From: Janibacter sp. Soil728
GTDB lineage: Bacteria; Actinomycetota; Actinomycetes; Actinomycetales; Dermatophilaceae
Assembly: GCF_001428305.1 (NCBI RefSeq)
Contig: NZ_LMRZ01000006.1
Location: 395,736 to 459,735 of the forward strand
DNA length: 64,000 nt
Reading direction: 5' to 3'
The notes under the pieces are model-generated. The model was given only the letters and a program-made list of their open reading frames with translations, was not told the DNA's origin and ran no database searches. This document shows positions 8,210 to 15,849 of the stretch, in pieces (the stretch's first letter is position 1; each line of letters starts with the position of its first letter). The translations under genes were made by a program, and so were the position numbers.

Positions 8210-8932
8210 TCAGGAAGGGAGGACCTCGACGAAGACGTGCTCGGCCACGTCGCCGGGCAGTGACACGGCGTCACCCGGCTGGGCGCCGACCCTCGCGACG
8301 ACGACCCGGTCGTTCTCGGCCGAGATGGTGACCACCTCGCCGGGGCGCAGCCGCGCCTCGGTCAGCAGGGCCAGCGCCTCGTGGTCGACCTGCGCGGTCT
8401 CACCGATGCGCCGCACCCGAAACTGCCCCTCCGGCACGCCCGCAGCCACGATCTCGGTCAGGCTCTGCAGCCCCTCGAGGTAGTCCGCGGTGGCCTCCTC
8501 GCCGGAGAGCAGCTCGTCGAGGCCGGGGATCGGGGTGCCGTAGGGCGACTCGCGGTGCTCGGGGAGCATCGCCAGGATCTTGCGCTCGACGCGCTCGCTC
8601 ATCACGTGCTCCCACCGGCAGGCCTCCTCGTGGACGTGCTCCCACTCCAGGCCGATGACGTCGGCGAGCAGCCGCTCGGCGAGCCGGTGCTTGCGCATGA
8701 CGCGGGTGGCGAGCAGCCGCCCCTGGTCGGAGAGGACGAGGTGCCGGTCCCCACCGAGGCTGACGAGTCCATCACGCTCCATGCGCGCGATCGTCTGCGA
8801 GACGGTGGGCCCCGAGTGGCCCAGGCGCTCCGCGATCCGAGCGCGCATCGGAGGGATGTCCTCCTCCTCGAGCTCGAAGATCGTGCGGAGGTACATCTCG
8901 GTGGTGTCGATGAGATCCTTCACGGGCCCCAT
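8210..8932 (-). CDS. ideR: Iron-dependent transcriptional repressor, IdeR/DtxR family
   Basis: The protein (240 residues from ATG 8932, 237 from GTG 8923, which aligns with the usual KDLIDTTEMYLRTI start) closely follows mycobacterial IdeR: winged-helix PPMRARIAERLGHSGPTVSQTIARMERDGL at about 26-57, then MRKHRLAERLLADVIGL and HEEACRWEHVMSE carrying metal-site His, Glu and Cys residues. A C-terminal SH3/FeoA-like domain is present (about 155-240). Such proteins bind Fe2+ and repress siderophore and iron-uptake genes; MntR-type proteins lack the third domain. It is transcribed with the MFS gene upstream on the same strand, 35 bases apart, so iron control of that transporter is possible but unproven. 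The exact start is uncertain because ATGATG and GTG candidates are close together. Confidence 0.88.
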   Translation of the reverse strand: MGPVKDLIDTTEMYLRTIFELEEEDIPPMRARIAERLGHSGPTVSQTIARMERDGLVSLGGDRHLVLSDQGRLLATRVMRKHRLAERLLADVIGLEWEHVHEEACRWEHVMSERVERKILAMLPEHRESPYGTPIPGLDELLSGEEATADYLEGLQSLTEIVAAGVPEGQFRVRRIGETAQVDHEALALLTEARLRPGEVVTISAENDRVVVARVGAQPGDAVSLPGDVAEHVFVEVLPS

Positions 8933-8967
8933 CATGCCTTGCCCGGCGCCCACCGGGCAGCCCGCCG

Positions 8968-10164
8968 TCAGCGCGCGAGGCGCTCCCTGTCGGCGCGGGC
9001 CATCCACACGCTCGTCCACGCCAACCCGCCCAACCCGAGGACGCCGAGCGCCACGGCGGCCACGGGCAGCGATGCCACCGCCGTGACGGCGCTCAGGCCC
9101 AAGGAACCGGAGGCATTGCCGACCTCTCCCGTGAGCCGCCAGGCCCCGAGGAACTGCGCCCGGTCCACGGTGGGCGCCGCATCGGCCCCGAGCGTCATGA
9201 CGATGCCCGAACCCAGTCCGTTGCCCAGGGCCATGCACAGGGCGACGGCGAGCAGCTCCCCCTTCGAGTCGGCGAGAGGCAGCACGAGGAAGGAGCCCGA
9301 GACGACGAGCAGCAGGGCCGCCACGACCCACACGCGCCCGAGCCGGTCCATCATGGCGCCGCCGGGATAGACCAGCACGAGCTCGGCGACGCCGGCGGCC
9401 GCGAAGATCTGGGAGGAGTCGATGCCGTCGAGGCCGATGTGCAGCGCCCACAGCGGCAGGATCGCCAGACGTGCGGTCCGCAGCGCGGAGATCACCGTGA
9501 CGCCCAGCCCCTGGGTGAGCAGGAGGCGCGCGTGGCGACGGATGACCCGGAAGACCCCCGCTTGCGGCTTGCCCGCGCGGGCCCGCTCGTGATCTGCGGT
9601 CAGGTCCGGAGCCATGACGACGGTGAGGACCGACCCGAGAGCGAGCACCACGGCCACGCCGTAGGCACCCTGCAGGCCGAAGGGAGCGATCGCCAGCGCG
9701 CCGACGACCGGCCCGAGCAGCAGGCCCGCGCGCATGGCGCCACCCAGCAGGGACATGCCGCGTGCGAGCAGGTGCTGGGGCAGGACGTCGATCATGAAGC
9801 CCTGCCGGGCGAGGAAGAAGGCGGAGGAGGCCAGGCCGCTCACGAGCAGCGCCGACCCCATGATCCACAAGGAGGGGGCCCAGCCGGCCACGGCGAGCGC
9901 GACGACGTCGAGGAGGCCCGCGCGGATGAGGGTGGCCCGCTCCCCGATCCGCGACACGAGTGCCCCAGCGGGCAGGACCCCGATGAGCTGCCCGACGCCC
10001 GTCAGTGCGACGACGAAGGCGGCCATGCCCAGGCTCGCGCCCAGCTCGTCGGCACGCAACGCGGCGATCGGCACCACGGCTCCGGTGGCGGACGCCGAGA
10101 GCAGGGTCGGGCCGTAGGCGGGGACGACGATGCGTCTCCAGCCGAAGTCCTCGCCCGAGCTCAT
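8968..10164 (-). CDS. MFS transporter
   Basis: A 398-residue protein with about 12 hydrophobic helices. ATG 10164 is chosen because AGGAGAGG sits 8 bases upstream. The loop between helices 2 and 3 reads LVSRIGERATLIRAG, the degenerate form of the MFS GxxxDRxGRR motif; the C-terminal half has the repeat MMDRLGRVWVVAA. Substrate is unknown; the sequence resembles drug/metabolite efflux MFS proteins. It precedes the ideR-like gene on the same strand and diverges from the hotdog-SDR operon. Confidence 0.85.
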   Translation of the reverse strand: MSSGEDFGWRRIVVPAYGPTLLSASATGAVVPIAALRADELGASLGMAAFVVALTGVGQLIGVLPAGALVSRIGERATLIRAGLLDVVALAVAGWAPSLWIMGSALLVSGLASSAFFLARQGFMIDVLPQHLLARGMSLLGGAMRAGLLLGPVVGALAIAPFGLQGAYGVAVVLALGSVLTVVMAPDLTADHERARAGKPQAGVFRVIRRHARLLLTQGLGVTVISALRTARLAILPLWALHIGLDGIDSSQIFAAAGVAELVLVYPGGAMMDRLGRVWVVAALLLVVSGSFLVLPLADSKGELLAVALCMALGNGLGSGIVMTLGADAAPTVDRAQFLGAWRLTGEVGNASGSLGLSAVTAVASLPVAAVALGVLGLGGLAWTSVWMARADRERLAR

Positions 10165-10193
10165 CCCCGTGTCCTCTCCTTCGAGCGCATCGC

Positions 10194-10199
10194 TAGGTT
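10194..10199 (+). promoter_or_regulatory. -10 box TAGGTT of a leaderless promoter
   Basis: TAGGTT ends six bases before GTG 10206, the same spacing seen at other leaderless starts in the window. No ribosome binding site is present. Confidence 0.6.
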
Positions 10200-10205
10200 G
10201 GGGTG

Positions 10206-10988
10206 GTGCACACCACATCCGAGACGACGACCGTCTCCCCACGCCATGCCGGACCTCCGGGCTGCGGCAACGGCGGCTGGGTCAGCGGGCTGCTCACCGA
10301 GCGTCTCGACGACCTCGTCCCCGCGGAGGGGGACCTGACCTCGGCGACGGTACGCCTCAGCGCCCCGACGCCGCTCGGCCGTCCGCTGCAGTGGGAGGTC
10401 GACGGCTCGGTCGCCGACGGTCCCGACCTGTCGCTCCACCTGCTCGACGGCGAGACGCTGATCGGGACGGCCCGTCGGGTCCCCGCGCCCGAGCTGACGA
10501 TCCCTGCGCCCGTCACCCTCGAGGACGCCCGTGCGGCAGCAGCGGGGTTCGACGCGAGCAACCACCCTTTTCCCGGGTGCTTCGTCTGCGGCCCCGACAA
10601 CGACGCCGGCCTGCACGTCTACGCCAGCCCCGTCACCGGACGCGACGACGTCCTGGCCGCACCCGTGACCCTCACCGAGGAGGGCCTGCCCTCGGTCCTC
10701 GCGGCGCTGGACTGCCCTGGGGCCTTCACCGTCGGCTTCGACGAGGACCCGCTGCTGCTCGGCACCTTCACCTCCACCGTCCACGGCCCCGTCCCGGTCG
10801 GGCGCGAGCTCGTCGTCCTGGCCTGGGCGGCCGGGCGCGAGGGCCGCAAGCGATGGTCCGGCACTGCCCTCCTCGACGGCGAGCGCCTGCTCGCCAGCGC
10901 CGCCGCGACCTGGATCGCCGTCGGCCGCGACACCATCCCCGGCACCGCACCCTCCGTCCCCGCAGCCCAGCCACAGGAGACCGCATGA
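10206..10988 (+). CDS. Predicted hotdog-fold thioesterase-like protein
   Basis: A 260-residue protein read from GTG 10206, chosen because a TAGGTT box lies six bases before it and no ribosome binding site exists. It contains NHPFPGCFVCGPDNDAGLHVY about residues 120-140; a CFVCG segment of this type occurs in actinobacterial hypothetical proteins related to hotdog thioesterases. The C-terminal part (GAFTVGFDEDPLLLGTFTSTVHG ... RKRWSGTALLDGERLLASAAATWI) fits the beta-rich second half of such folds. Assignment to an acyl-CoA or acyl-thioester hydrolase is inference. It is the first gene of an operon with an SDR and an iron-containing dehydrogenase, overlapping the SDR by 4 bases. Confidence 0.6.
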   Translation: MHTTSETTTVSPRHAGPPGCGNGGWVSGLLTERLDDLVPAEGDLTSATVRLSAPTPLGRPLQWEVDGSVADGPDLSLHLLDGETLIGTARRVPAPELTIPAPVTLEDARAAAAGFDASNHPFPGCFVCGPDNDAGLHVYASPVTGRDDVLAAPVTLTEEGLPSVLAALDCPGAFTVGFDEDPLLLGTFTSTVHGPVPVGRELVVLAWAAGREGRKRWSGTALLDGERLLASAAATWIAVGRDTIPGTAPSVPAAQPQETA

Positions 10989-11725
10989 CCCGCCCCCTCG
11001 CCCTCGTCACCGGCGCCAGCTCCGGCATCGGCGCCGCCACCGCCCGCGCCCTCGCGGCCGCCGGCCACGAGGTCATCTGCGCCGCTCGGCGCACCGACCG
11101 CATCGCCGACCTCGCCACCGAGATCGACGGCCGGGCGGTCACCTGCGATGTCACCGACGCCGACTCGGTGGCCGCGCTCGCGGCCGAGGTCGGCGACCGG
11201 CTCGCGGTGCTCGTCAACAACGCCGGCGGCGCCTACGGTCTCGACCCCGTCGCCACCGGCGACATCGAGGACTGGCGCACCATGTACGAGGTCAACGTCA
11301 TCGGGACCCTGCGCGTGACGCAGGCACTGCTCCCTTCGCTCGTTGCGGGTGAGGGGATCATCGTCAACGTCGGCTCCACGGCGGGACGCACCTCCTACGA
11401 GGGCGGCGCCGGCTACACGGCCGCCAAGCACGCGCTGGCGACGATGACCGAGACGATGCGCCTGGAGCTCGTCGACCAGCCGGTGCGGATCACCGAGATC
11501 GCGCCCGGGATGGTGCACACCGAGGGCTTCTCGCTCACCCGCTTCAAGGGCGACACCGAGCGCGCGGACAAGGTCTACGCCGGCGTCGCCGAGCCTCTCG
11601 TCGCCGACGACGTCGCCGACGCCATCACCTGGATGGCCACCCGGCCACCGCACGTCAACGTCGACCTGCTCGTCATCAAGCCACGCGCCCAAGCCGCCGC
11701 CCACAAGGTCCACAGGGAGTCCTGA
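10985..11725 (+). CDS. Short-chain dehydrogenase/reductase (SDR)
   Basis: Classical SDR of 246 residues. The dinucleotide site TGASSGIG is at 9-16, followed by ICAARRTDRI, whose Arg residues after beta strand 2 suggest NADP preference. NNAGG is at 78-82 and the catalytic set is Ser131, Tyr144 and Lys148 (YTAAK). It resembles YdfG-like 3-hydroxy acid dehydrogenases. The substrate is not evident; the neighbouring hotdog-like protein and iron alcohol dehydrogenase suggest a short hydroxy- or oxo-acid pathway. Confidence 0.88.
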   Translation: MTRPLALVTGASSGIGAATARALAAAGHEVICAARRTDRIADLATEIDGRAVTCDVTDADSVAALAAEVGDRLAVLVNNAGGAYGLDPVATGDIEDWRTMYEVNVIGTLRVTQALLPSLVAGEGIIVNVGSTAGRTSYEGGAGYTAAKHALATMTETMRLELVDQPVRITEIAPGMVHTEGFSLTRFKGDTERADKVYAGVAEPLVADDVADAITWMATRPPHVNVDLLVIKPRAQAAAHKVHRES

Positions 11726-13020
11726 TGCTGCCCACCCCGAGCACGCCCGAGTCCGTCTTCACCTACGCGGCGCCGAAGCTGAAGTTCGGCCCCGGCGCCA
11801 TCCGCGAGATCGGCCACGACGTCGCGGGGCTCGGTGCCCGCAGCGCCCTCGTCATCACCGACCCCCGCCTCATGGCGACCGGGCACCCCGAGCGGGTCGC
11901 CGAGGCACTCCGGTCGGCAGGGCTGCGCGTCGAGGTCCACGACTCCGCCGCGGTCGAGCCCAGTGACGCCTCGCTGGCCGCGGCCGTGGAGCGGGCGAAG
12001 GGGGTGGCCTCCGTCGACGCGGTCGTCGCCGTGGGTGGTGGGTCGAGCATCGACACCGCCAAGGCCGTCTCCCTGCTGCTCAGCAACCCCGGCGAGCTGA
12101 TGGACTACGTCAACGCCCCGGTAGGTGGCGGACGCGCGCCGCAGCACCCGGTCCTGCCGGTCATCGCCGTGCCGACGACCACCGGCACCGGCAGCGAGTC
12201 GACGACCATCTGCGTCCTCGACGTGCTCGAGGCCAAGGTCAAGACCGGCATCAGCCACGAGCGGCTGCGCCCCGTGCTCGCCGTCGTCGACCCCGAGCTC
12301 ACCGCGACCCAGCCTCCCGGCGTCACCGCCTCGGCGGGCATGGACATCCTCTGCCACGCCCTCGAGTCCTGGACCGCGCGGACCTACACGACCTACGAGC
12401 ACAAGACGCCGGAGCAGCGGGTCCCCTACTGCGGCGCCAACCCGATCGCCGACATGTACGCCGAGCGCGCGATGCGCCTGCTGGCCGGGGCCTTCCGTCG
12501 CGCCGTCGCGGGCGACGAGGCCGCCCGCACCGACATGGCGCTGGCGGCGACCTTCGCCGGGATGGGCTTCGGCAACGCCGGGGTCCACGTCCCGCACGCC
12601 AACGCCTACCCCGTCGCGGGCCGCGTGCACGACCTCGGTTCCGACTTCCGCCCCGACGGCTACGACGCGAGCGAGGCGATGGTGCCCCACGGCATGGCCG
12701 TCGCCTCGACCGCGCCTGCAGCCTTCGCGATGACCTTCGAGGCCGACCCGCAGCGCCACCTGACCGCCGCGGCCTGGCTCGACCCGCAGGGCCTGGACGC
12801 CGGCGTGCCCGAGCCGGAGCGGCTGTCGGCCGTCCTGCGCCGGCTCATGCGCGACATCGGCCAGCCGTCAGGCCTGGCCGAGATCGGCTACACCGACGCT
12901 GACGTCGACGGGATCGTCTCGGGCACCATGCAGCAGCAGCGACTGCTCGCCACGGCACCGCGCGAGGTCACCGAGGAGGACATCGCCGGGGTCGTCCGGG
13001 CGTCCATGCACCACTGGTGA
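11725..13020 (+). CDS. Iron-containing alcohol dehydrogenase, hydroxyacid-oxoacid transhydrogenase type
   Basis: A 431-residue type III (iron) alcohol dehydrogenase. It shows VAVGGGSSIDTAKAVSLL (NAD/nucleotide site, about 92-110), PTTTGTGSESTT, and metal ligands within SAGMDILCHALESWTA and PHGMAVAS. The segment TPEQRVPYCGANPIADMYAERA is characteristic of the ADHFE1 hydroxyacid-oxoacid transhydrogenase branch, which transfers hydride between 4-hydroxybutyrate and 2-oxoglutarate without free cofactor. Start ATG 11725 overlaps the SDR stop (TGATG). Function beyond the family is inferred. Confidence 0.82.
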   Translation: MLPTPSTPESVFTYAAPKLKFGPGAIREIGHDVAGLGARSALVITDPRLMATGHPERVAEALRSAGLRVEVHDSAAVEPSDASLAAAVERAKGVASVDAVVAVGGGSSIDTAKAVSLLLSNPGELMDYVNAPVGGGRAPQHPVLPVIAVPTTTGTGSESTTICVLDVLEAKVKTGISHERLRPVLAVVDPELTATQPPGVTASAGMDILCHALESWTARTYTTYEHKTPEQRVPYCGANPIADMYAERAMRLLAGAFRRAVAGDEAARTDMALAATFAGMGFGNAGVHVPHANAYPVAGRVHDLGSDFRPDGYDASEAMVPHGMAVASTAPAAFAMTFEADPQRHLTAAAWLDPQGLDAGVPEPERLSAVLRRLMRDIGQPSGLAEIGYTDADVDGIVSGTMQQQRLLATAPREVTEEDIAGVVRASMHHW

Positions 13021-13051
13021 CGGGCGGCGCCAGCTCTGCCGGGTGGACGCG

Positions 13052-13756
13052 TCAGGGCTGGAGGCGCTCGACCTTCCAGGCGCTCGGGGTGTCCAGGCCA
13101 CCGTCGGCGACGCGCGTCCAGCGGAAGCGGTCGTGCAGACGGTTGCTGCGCCCGGCCCAGGCCTCGAGCTCGTCGCACGCGATGCGCCAGCCACCCCAGT
13201 CGGCGGGGCGGGGCACGTCCTGGCCCTCGTAGCGGGCCTCGACGTCCGCCCACGCCTGCTCCAGCGGCGCACGGCCCTCGACGGGCTGCGACTGGTGGGA
13301 GACCCACGCGCTCAGCTGTGAGCCTCGCGGACGGTCGGCGAAGTAGGTGTCGAGCTGGGCGGGGTCGATCCGCTCGGCCCGACCGCGGAAGCGGATCGCG
13401 CGGAACATCGCCGGCCAGGTCAGGGTCGCCGCGACGAAGGGAGTGGCCTCCAGCTGCTGGCTCTTGGCCGACTCGAGACTGGTGACGAAGCCCGGCCCCA
13501 CCGGGTCCAGGAAGCGCATGAGCACCGTGCGGACGTCGGGCCGGCCCTGCTGGTCGACCGTCGCGACCGCGAAGGACAGCGGCTCGGGCACGTCGCCACG
13601 CTCGACCTGGCGGGCTCGTGCGGTGTCGACCCACGACGAGATCAGGCCGAAGGGAGCGCCCGGCACCTCCCCTTCGTCCAACCCCTCCCCGGCGTAGTCC
13701 ACGTGGTCCGGTCGCGGGGGGGTGCGGGGGATGATCCCGTCCGGCGAAGCGCTCAT
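13052..13756 (-). CDS. pdxH: Pyridoxamine 5'-phosphate oxidase
   Basis: A 234-residue FMN flavoprotein that oxidises pyridoxine or pyridoxamine phosphate to pyridoxal phosphate. Diagnostic segments are PEPLSFAVATVDQQGRPDVRTVLMRFLD (about 60-87, FMN and substrate binding), FVTSLESAKSQQLEATP, FRAIRFRGRAERI, SAWVSHQSQPV and the C-terminal DRFRWTRV ... WKVERLQP. ATG 13756 has no ribosome binding site but has TAGTCT six bases before it, so the transcript is probably leaderless. It sits convergent to the dehydrogenase operon with only 31 bases between stops. Confidence 0.93.
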   Translation of the reverse strand: MSASPDGIIPRTPPRPDHVDYAGEGLDEGEVPGAPFGLISSWVDTARARQVERGDVPEPLSFAVATVDQQGRPDVRTVLMRFLDPVGPGFVTSLESAKSQQLEATPFVAATLTWPAMFRAIRFRGRAERIDPAQLDTYFADRPRGSQLSAWVSHQSQPVEGRAPLEQAWADVEARYEGQDVPRPADWGGWRIACDELEAWAGRSNRLHDRFRWTRVADGGLDTPSAWKVERLQP

Positions 13757-13762
13757 GCGGCC

Positions 13763-13768
13763 AGACTA
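13763..13768 (-). promoter_or_regulatory. -10 box TAGTCT of the leaderless pdxH promoter
   Basis: TAGTCT on the minus strand, then six bases, then the pdxH ATG at 13756; no ribosome binding site. Confidence 0.6.
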
Positions 13769-13803
13769 CGGCCGCCCTTCGAGACGGTCGCTGGGCGACC
13801 TCC

Positions 13804-15849
13804 TCAGGGACCGGTGCGCGACGCCTCGACCACCCGCGGCGTCAACCAGGTCCAGACGGAGGCGGCGCCGGCGGGCGAGAAGTGCACGGTGTCGCTGTAG
13901 AGCGGCACGCCGTTGACCTGCGGGGTGAAGCCGTCGGAGCACAACGGCTCCCACAGGTCGAGGAGGTCACGAGAGACGCCCGGGGTGGGGGCGGCGCCGT
14001 CCCCCTCCCCCTTCGCCCACTGGGTGACGGTGTCGTTGACCCAGGCCACGTTGGCGGGGTCCGAGATCGGTCCGGCGAACTGCCGCAGGGAGGGGTCGAG
14101 CTTGTCCGGGTCGACCTCACGGCACGGCATCGTGGCGACCTGCAGGTGGGTGATCCCGGCTCCCTTCGCCTGCTGCTCGATGTCGGTGAGCGTGCGGCGG
14201 ATCAGCGCGGCATGGGCCTCGCTGCGGCCCCCGACCACCTGACCGTCCACCTCGTGCTCACCGATGAACTGAGCACCGGTCAGCACGAGCAGGTCGTCGG
14301 CCCCGGCCTCCTTGACCTTGGCCGGCCACTCCTTGCGCCAGGTCGCGCACGAGGAGTCCTGCGCCATCGGCGAGCCGTCCGCGATCATCGGCGCATCGAT
14401 GAGGTCGCACCCGATCCGCGACTGGTTGGACATCTCGACACCGGGATAGGCGGAGGCCTGCCACCCCTCGGCGAGGGAGACGCCGACCGAGTCGCCCAGC
14501 AGCGCGAAGGAGACCGGCGGGCTGGCCGCCGTGAAGGTCCCGTCGGAGGCGACGAGCGGTGGGACGTCGAGGTCCTCGCGACTCACGGGACGGGTGAAGA
14601 CCGTCGCGGCGACGAGGGCGAGCACCCCGGCCGCGGCCACCGGCACCCACCAGACCGGGAGCGCGCGACGGCGGGCACGAGGGCCACGACGGGCCCGCTC
14701 GAGACGCTCGGTCACGGCCGTCGGCAGCAGCACCCCGAAGCCGTGCACCAGCACCGGCACCTCGAGCCACCGGAAGGAGACGAAGGCGACCGCCGTCGTC
14801 ACCGCGAGCTTGACGAGGACCGAGACGAGGAGCGGCAGGGCGTCGAGCAGCGGCGAGAGCCACAGGTGGATCGGCCAGTGGTAGAGGTAGAGGCCGTAGG
14901 TCATCTGCCCCATGAGGACCGCGGGGCCCCACCCGGCCAGCCGATTGATCAGCATCGGCCGAGGGTCGGTCGCGGTCAGGCCCATCATCGCCGCACCGAC
15001 GGCGAAGAGCAGCATCCCGCCGCTGGTGAAGAGCCACTCGCTGCGGGGCCCGACGACGAAGAAGGCGGAGATCGAGATGAGGAAGCCCACGACGCCGATC
15101 GCCTGGGTCACCGGGACCGAAGGGCGCCGCCCCAGCCGTCCGCGATGGTCGCGTCCGAAGAGCACCGCCATGCCCGCACCGACGAGCAACGCCTGCGCCC
15201 GCGTGTCGGTGCCGTAGTAGAGCCGGGAGAAGTCCACCCCGGAGCGGGCGAGGTGCGCCGTCCACGCGGCAGAGGCGACGGCCAGGGTCGCGATGACCAC
15301 GAAGCGTCCGGCTCGGCTGCGCCGGAAGAGGACGAAGAGGATGACGACGAGCAGCGGCACGAGCAGGTAGAACTGCTCCTCCACCCCGAGCGTCCACGCG
15401 TGCCGGAGGGGTGACGGGTTGCCGACCTGCTCGAAGTAGGCGTCGTCCTGGCTGATGAGGCGCCAGTTCTGCACGAAGAACAACGAGGCGAGGACATCAC
15501 CGGCGTCGCGGTGCCGGTTCGCCGATCCCGCGAAGAGCCCCGAGACGAGGATCGCCGTGCAGAGCACGACGAGCGCGGGGACGAGCCGCTCGGCCCGCCG
15601 CCGGTAGAAGCGCAGCACGTCGATCGTGCCGGTCCTCGCCCGCTCGGAGATGAGCAGCCGGGTGATGAGGTACCCGCTGAAGGCGAAGAAGTGGTTGATG
15701 CCCACCCATCCACCGACGAGCGCGGTGACCCCGAAGTGGTAGAGCAGGACGAGGACGACGAAGAGCCCGCGGTAGCCGTCGAGGGCCGCGAGGCGCTGCG
15801 CCCCGGTCGAGGTGGTCAGCTCCTGCGTGGGCGCCCGGCGGGCGCTCAC
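13804..15849 (-). CDS. Membrane acyltransferase (OafA/YrhL family) with C-terminal SGNH domain
   Basis: A 681-residue protein with an N-terminal acyltransferase-3 domain of about 10 helices and a C-terminal extracytoplasmic SGNH-hydrolase-like domain. It opens with RLAALDGYRGLFVVLVLLYHFGVTALVGGW (start of the acyltransferase with the conserved His in helix 1); RHAWTLGVEEQFYLLVP is the second family motif. After the last helix (about 395-415) the SGNH domain shows FALLGDSVGVSLAEGW and DTVHFSPAGAASVW, so Ser and His of the triad are present. Such proteins O-acylate envelope glycans or peptidoglycan. GTG 15849 overlaps the stop of the upstream paralogue by 4 bases. Confidence 0.88.
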   Translation of the reverse strand: MSARRAPTQELTTSTGAQRLAALDGYRGLFVVLVLLYHFGVTALVGGWVGINHFFAFSGYLITRLLISERARTGTIDVLRFYRRRAERLVPALVVLCTAILVSGLFAGSANRHRDAGDVLASLFFVQNWRLISQDDAYFEQVGNPSPLRHAWTLGVEEQFYLLVPLLVVILFVLFRRSRAGRFVVIATLAVASAAWTAHLARSGVDFSRLYYGTDTRAQALLVGAGMAVLFGRDHRGRLGRRPSVPVTQAIGVVGFLISISAFFVVGPRSEWLFTSGGMLLFAVGAAMMGLTATDPRPMLINRLAGWGPAVLMGQMTYGLYLYHWPIHLWLSPLLDALPLLVSVLVKLAVTTAVAFVSFRWLEVPVLVHGFGVLLPTAVTERLERARRGPRARRRALPVWWVPVAAAGVLALVAATVFTRPVSREDLDVPPLVASDGTFTAASPPVSFALLGDSVGVSLAEGWQASAYPGVEMSNQSRIGCDLIDAPMIADGSPMAQDSSCATWRKEWPAKVKEAGADDLLVLTGAQFIGEHEVDGQVVGGRSEAHAALIRRTLTDIEQQAKGAGITHLQVATMPCREVDPDKLDPSLRQFAGPISDPANVAWVNDTVTQWAKGEGDGAAPTPGVSRDLLDLWEPLCSDGFTPQVNGVPLYSDTVHFSPAGAASVWTWLTPRVVEASRTGP

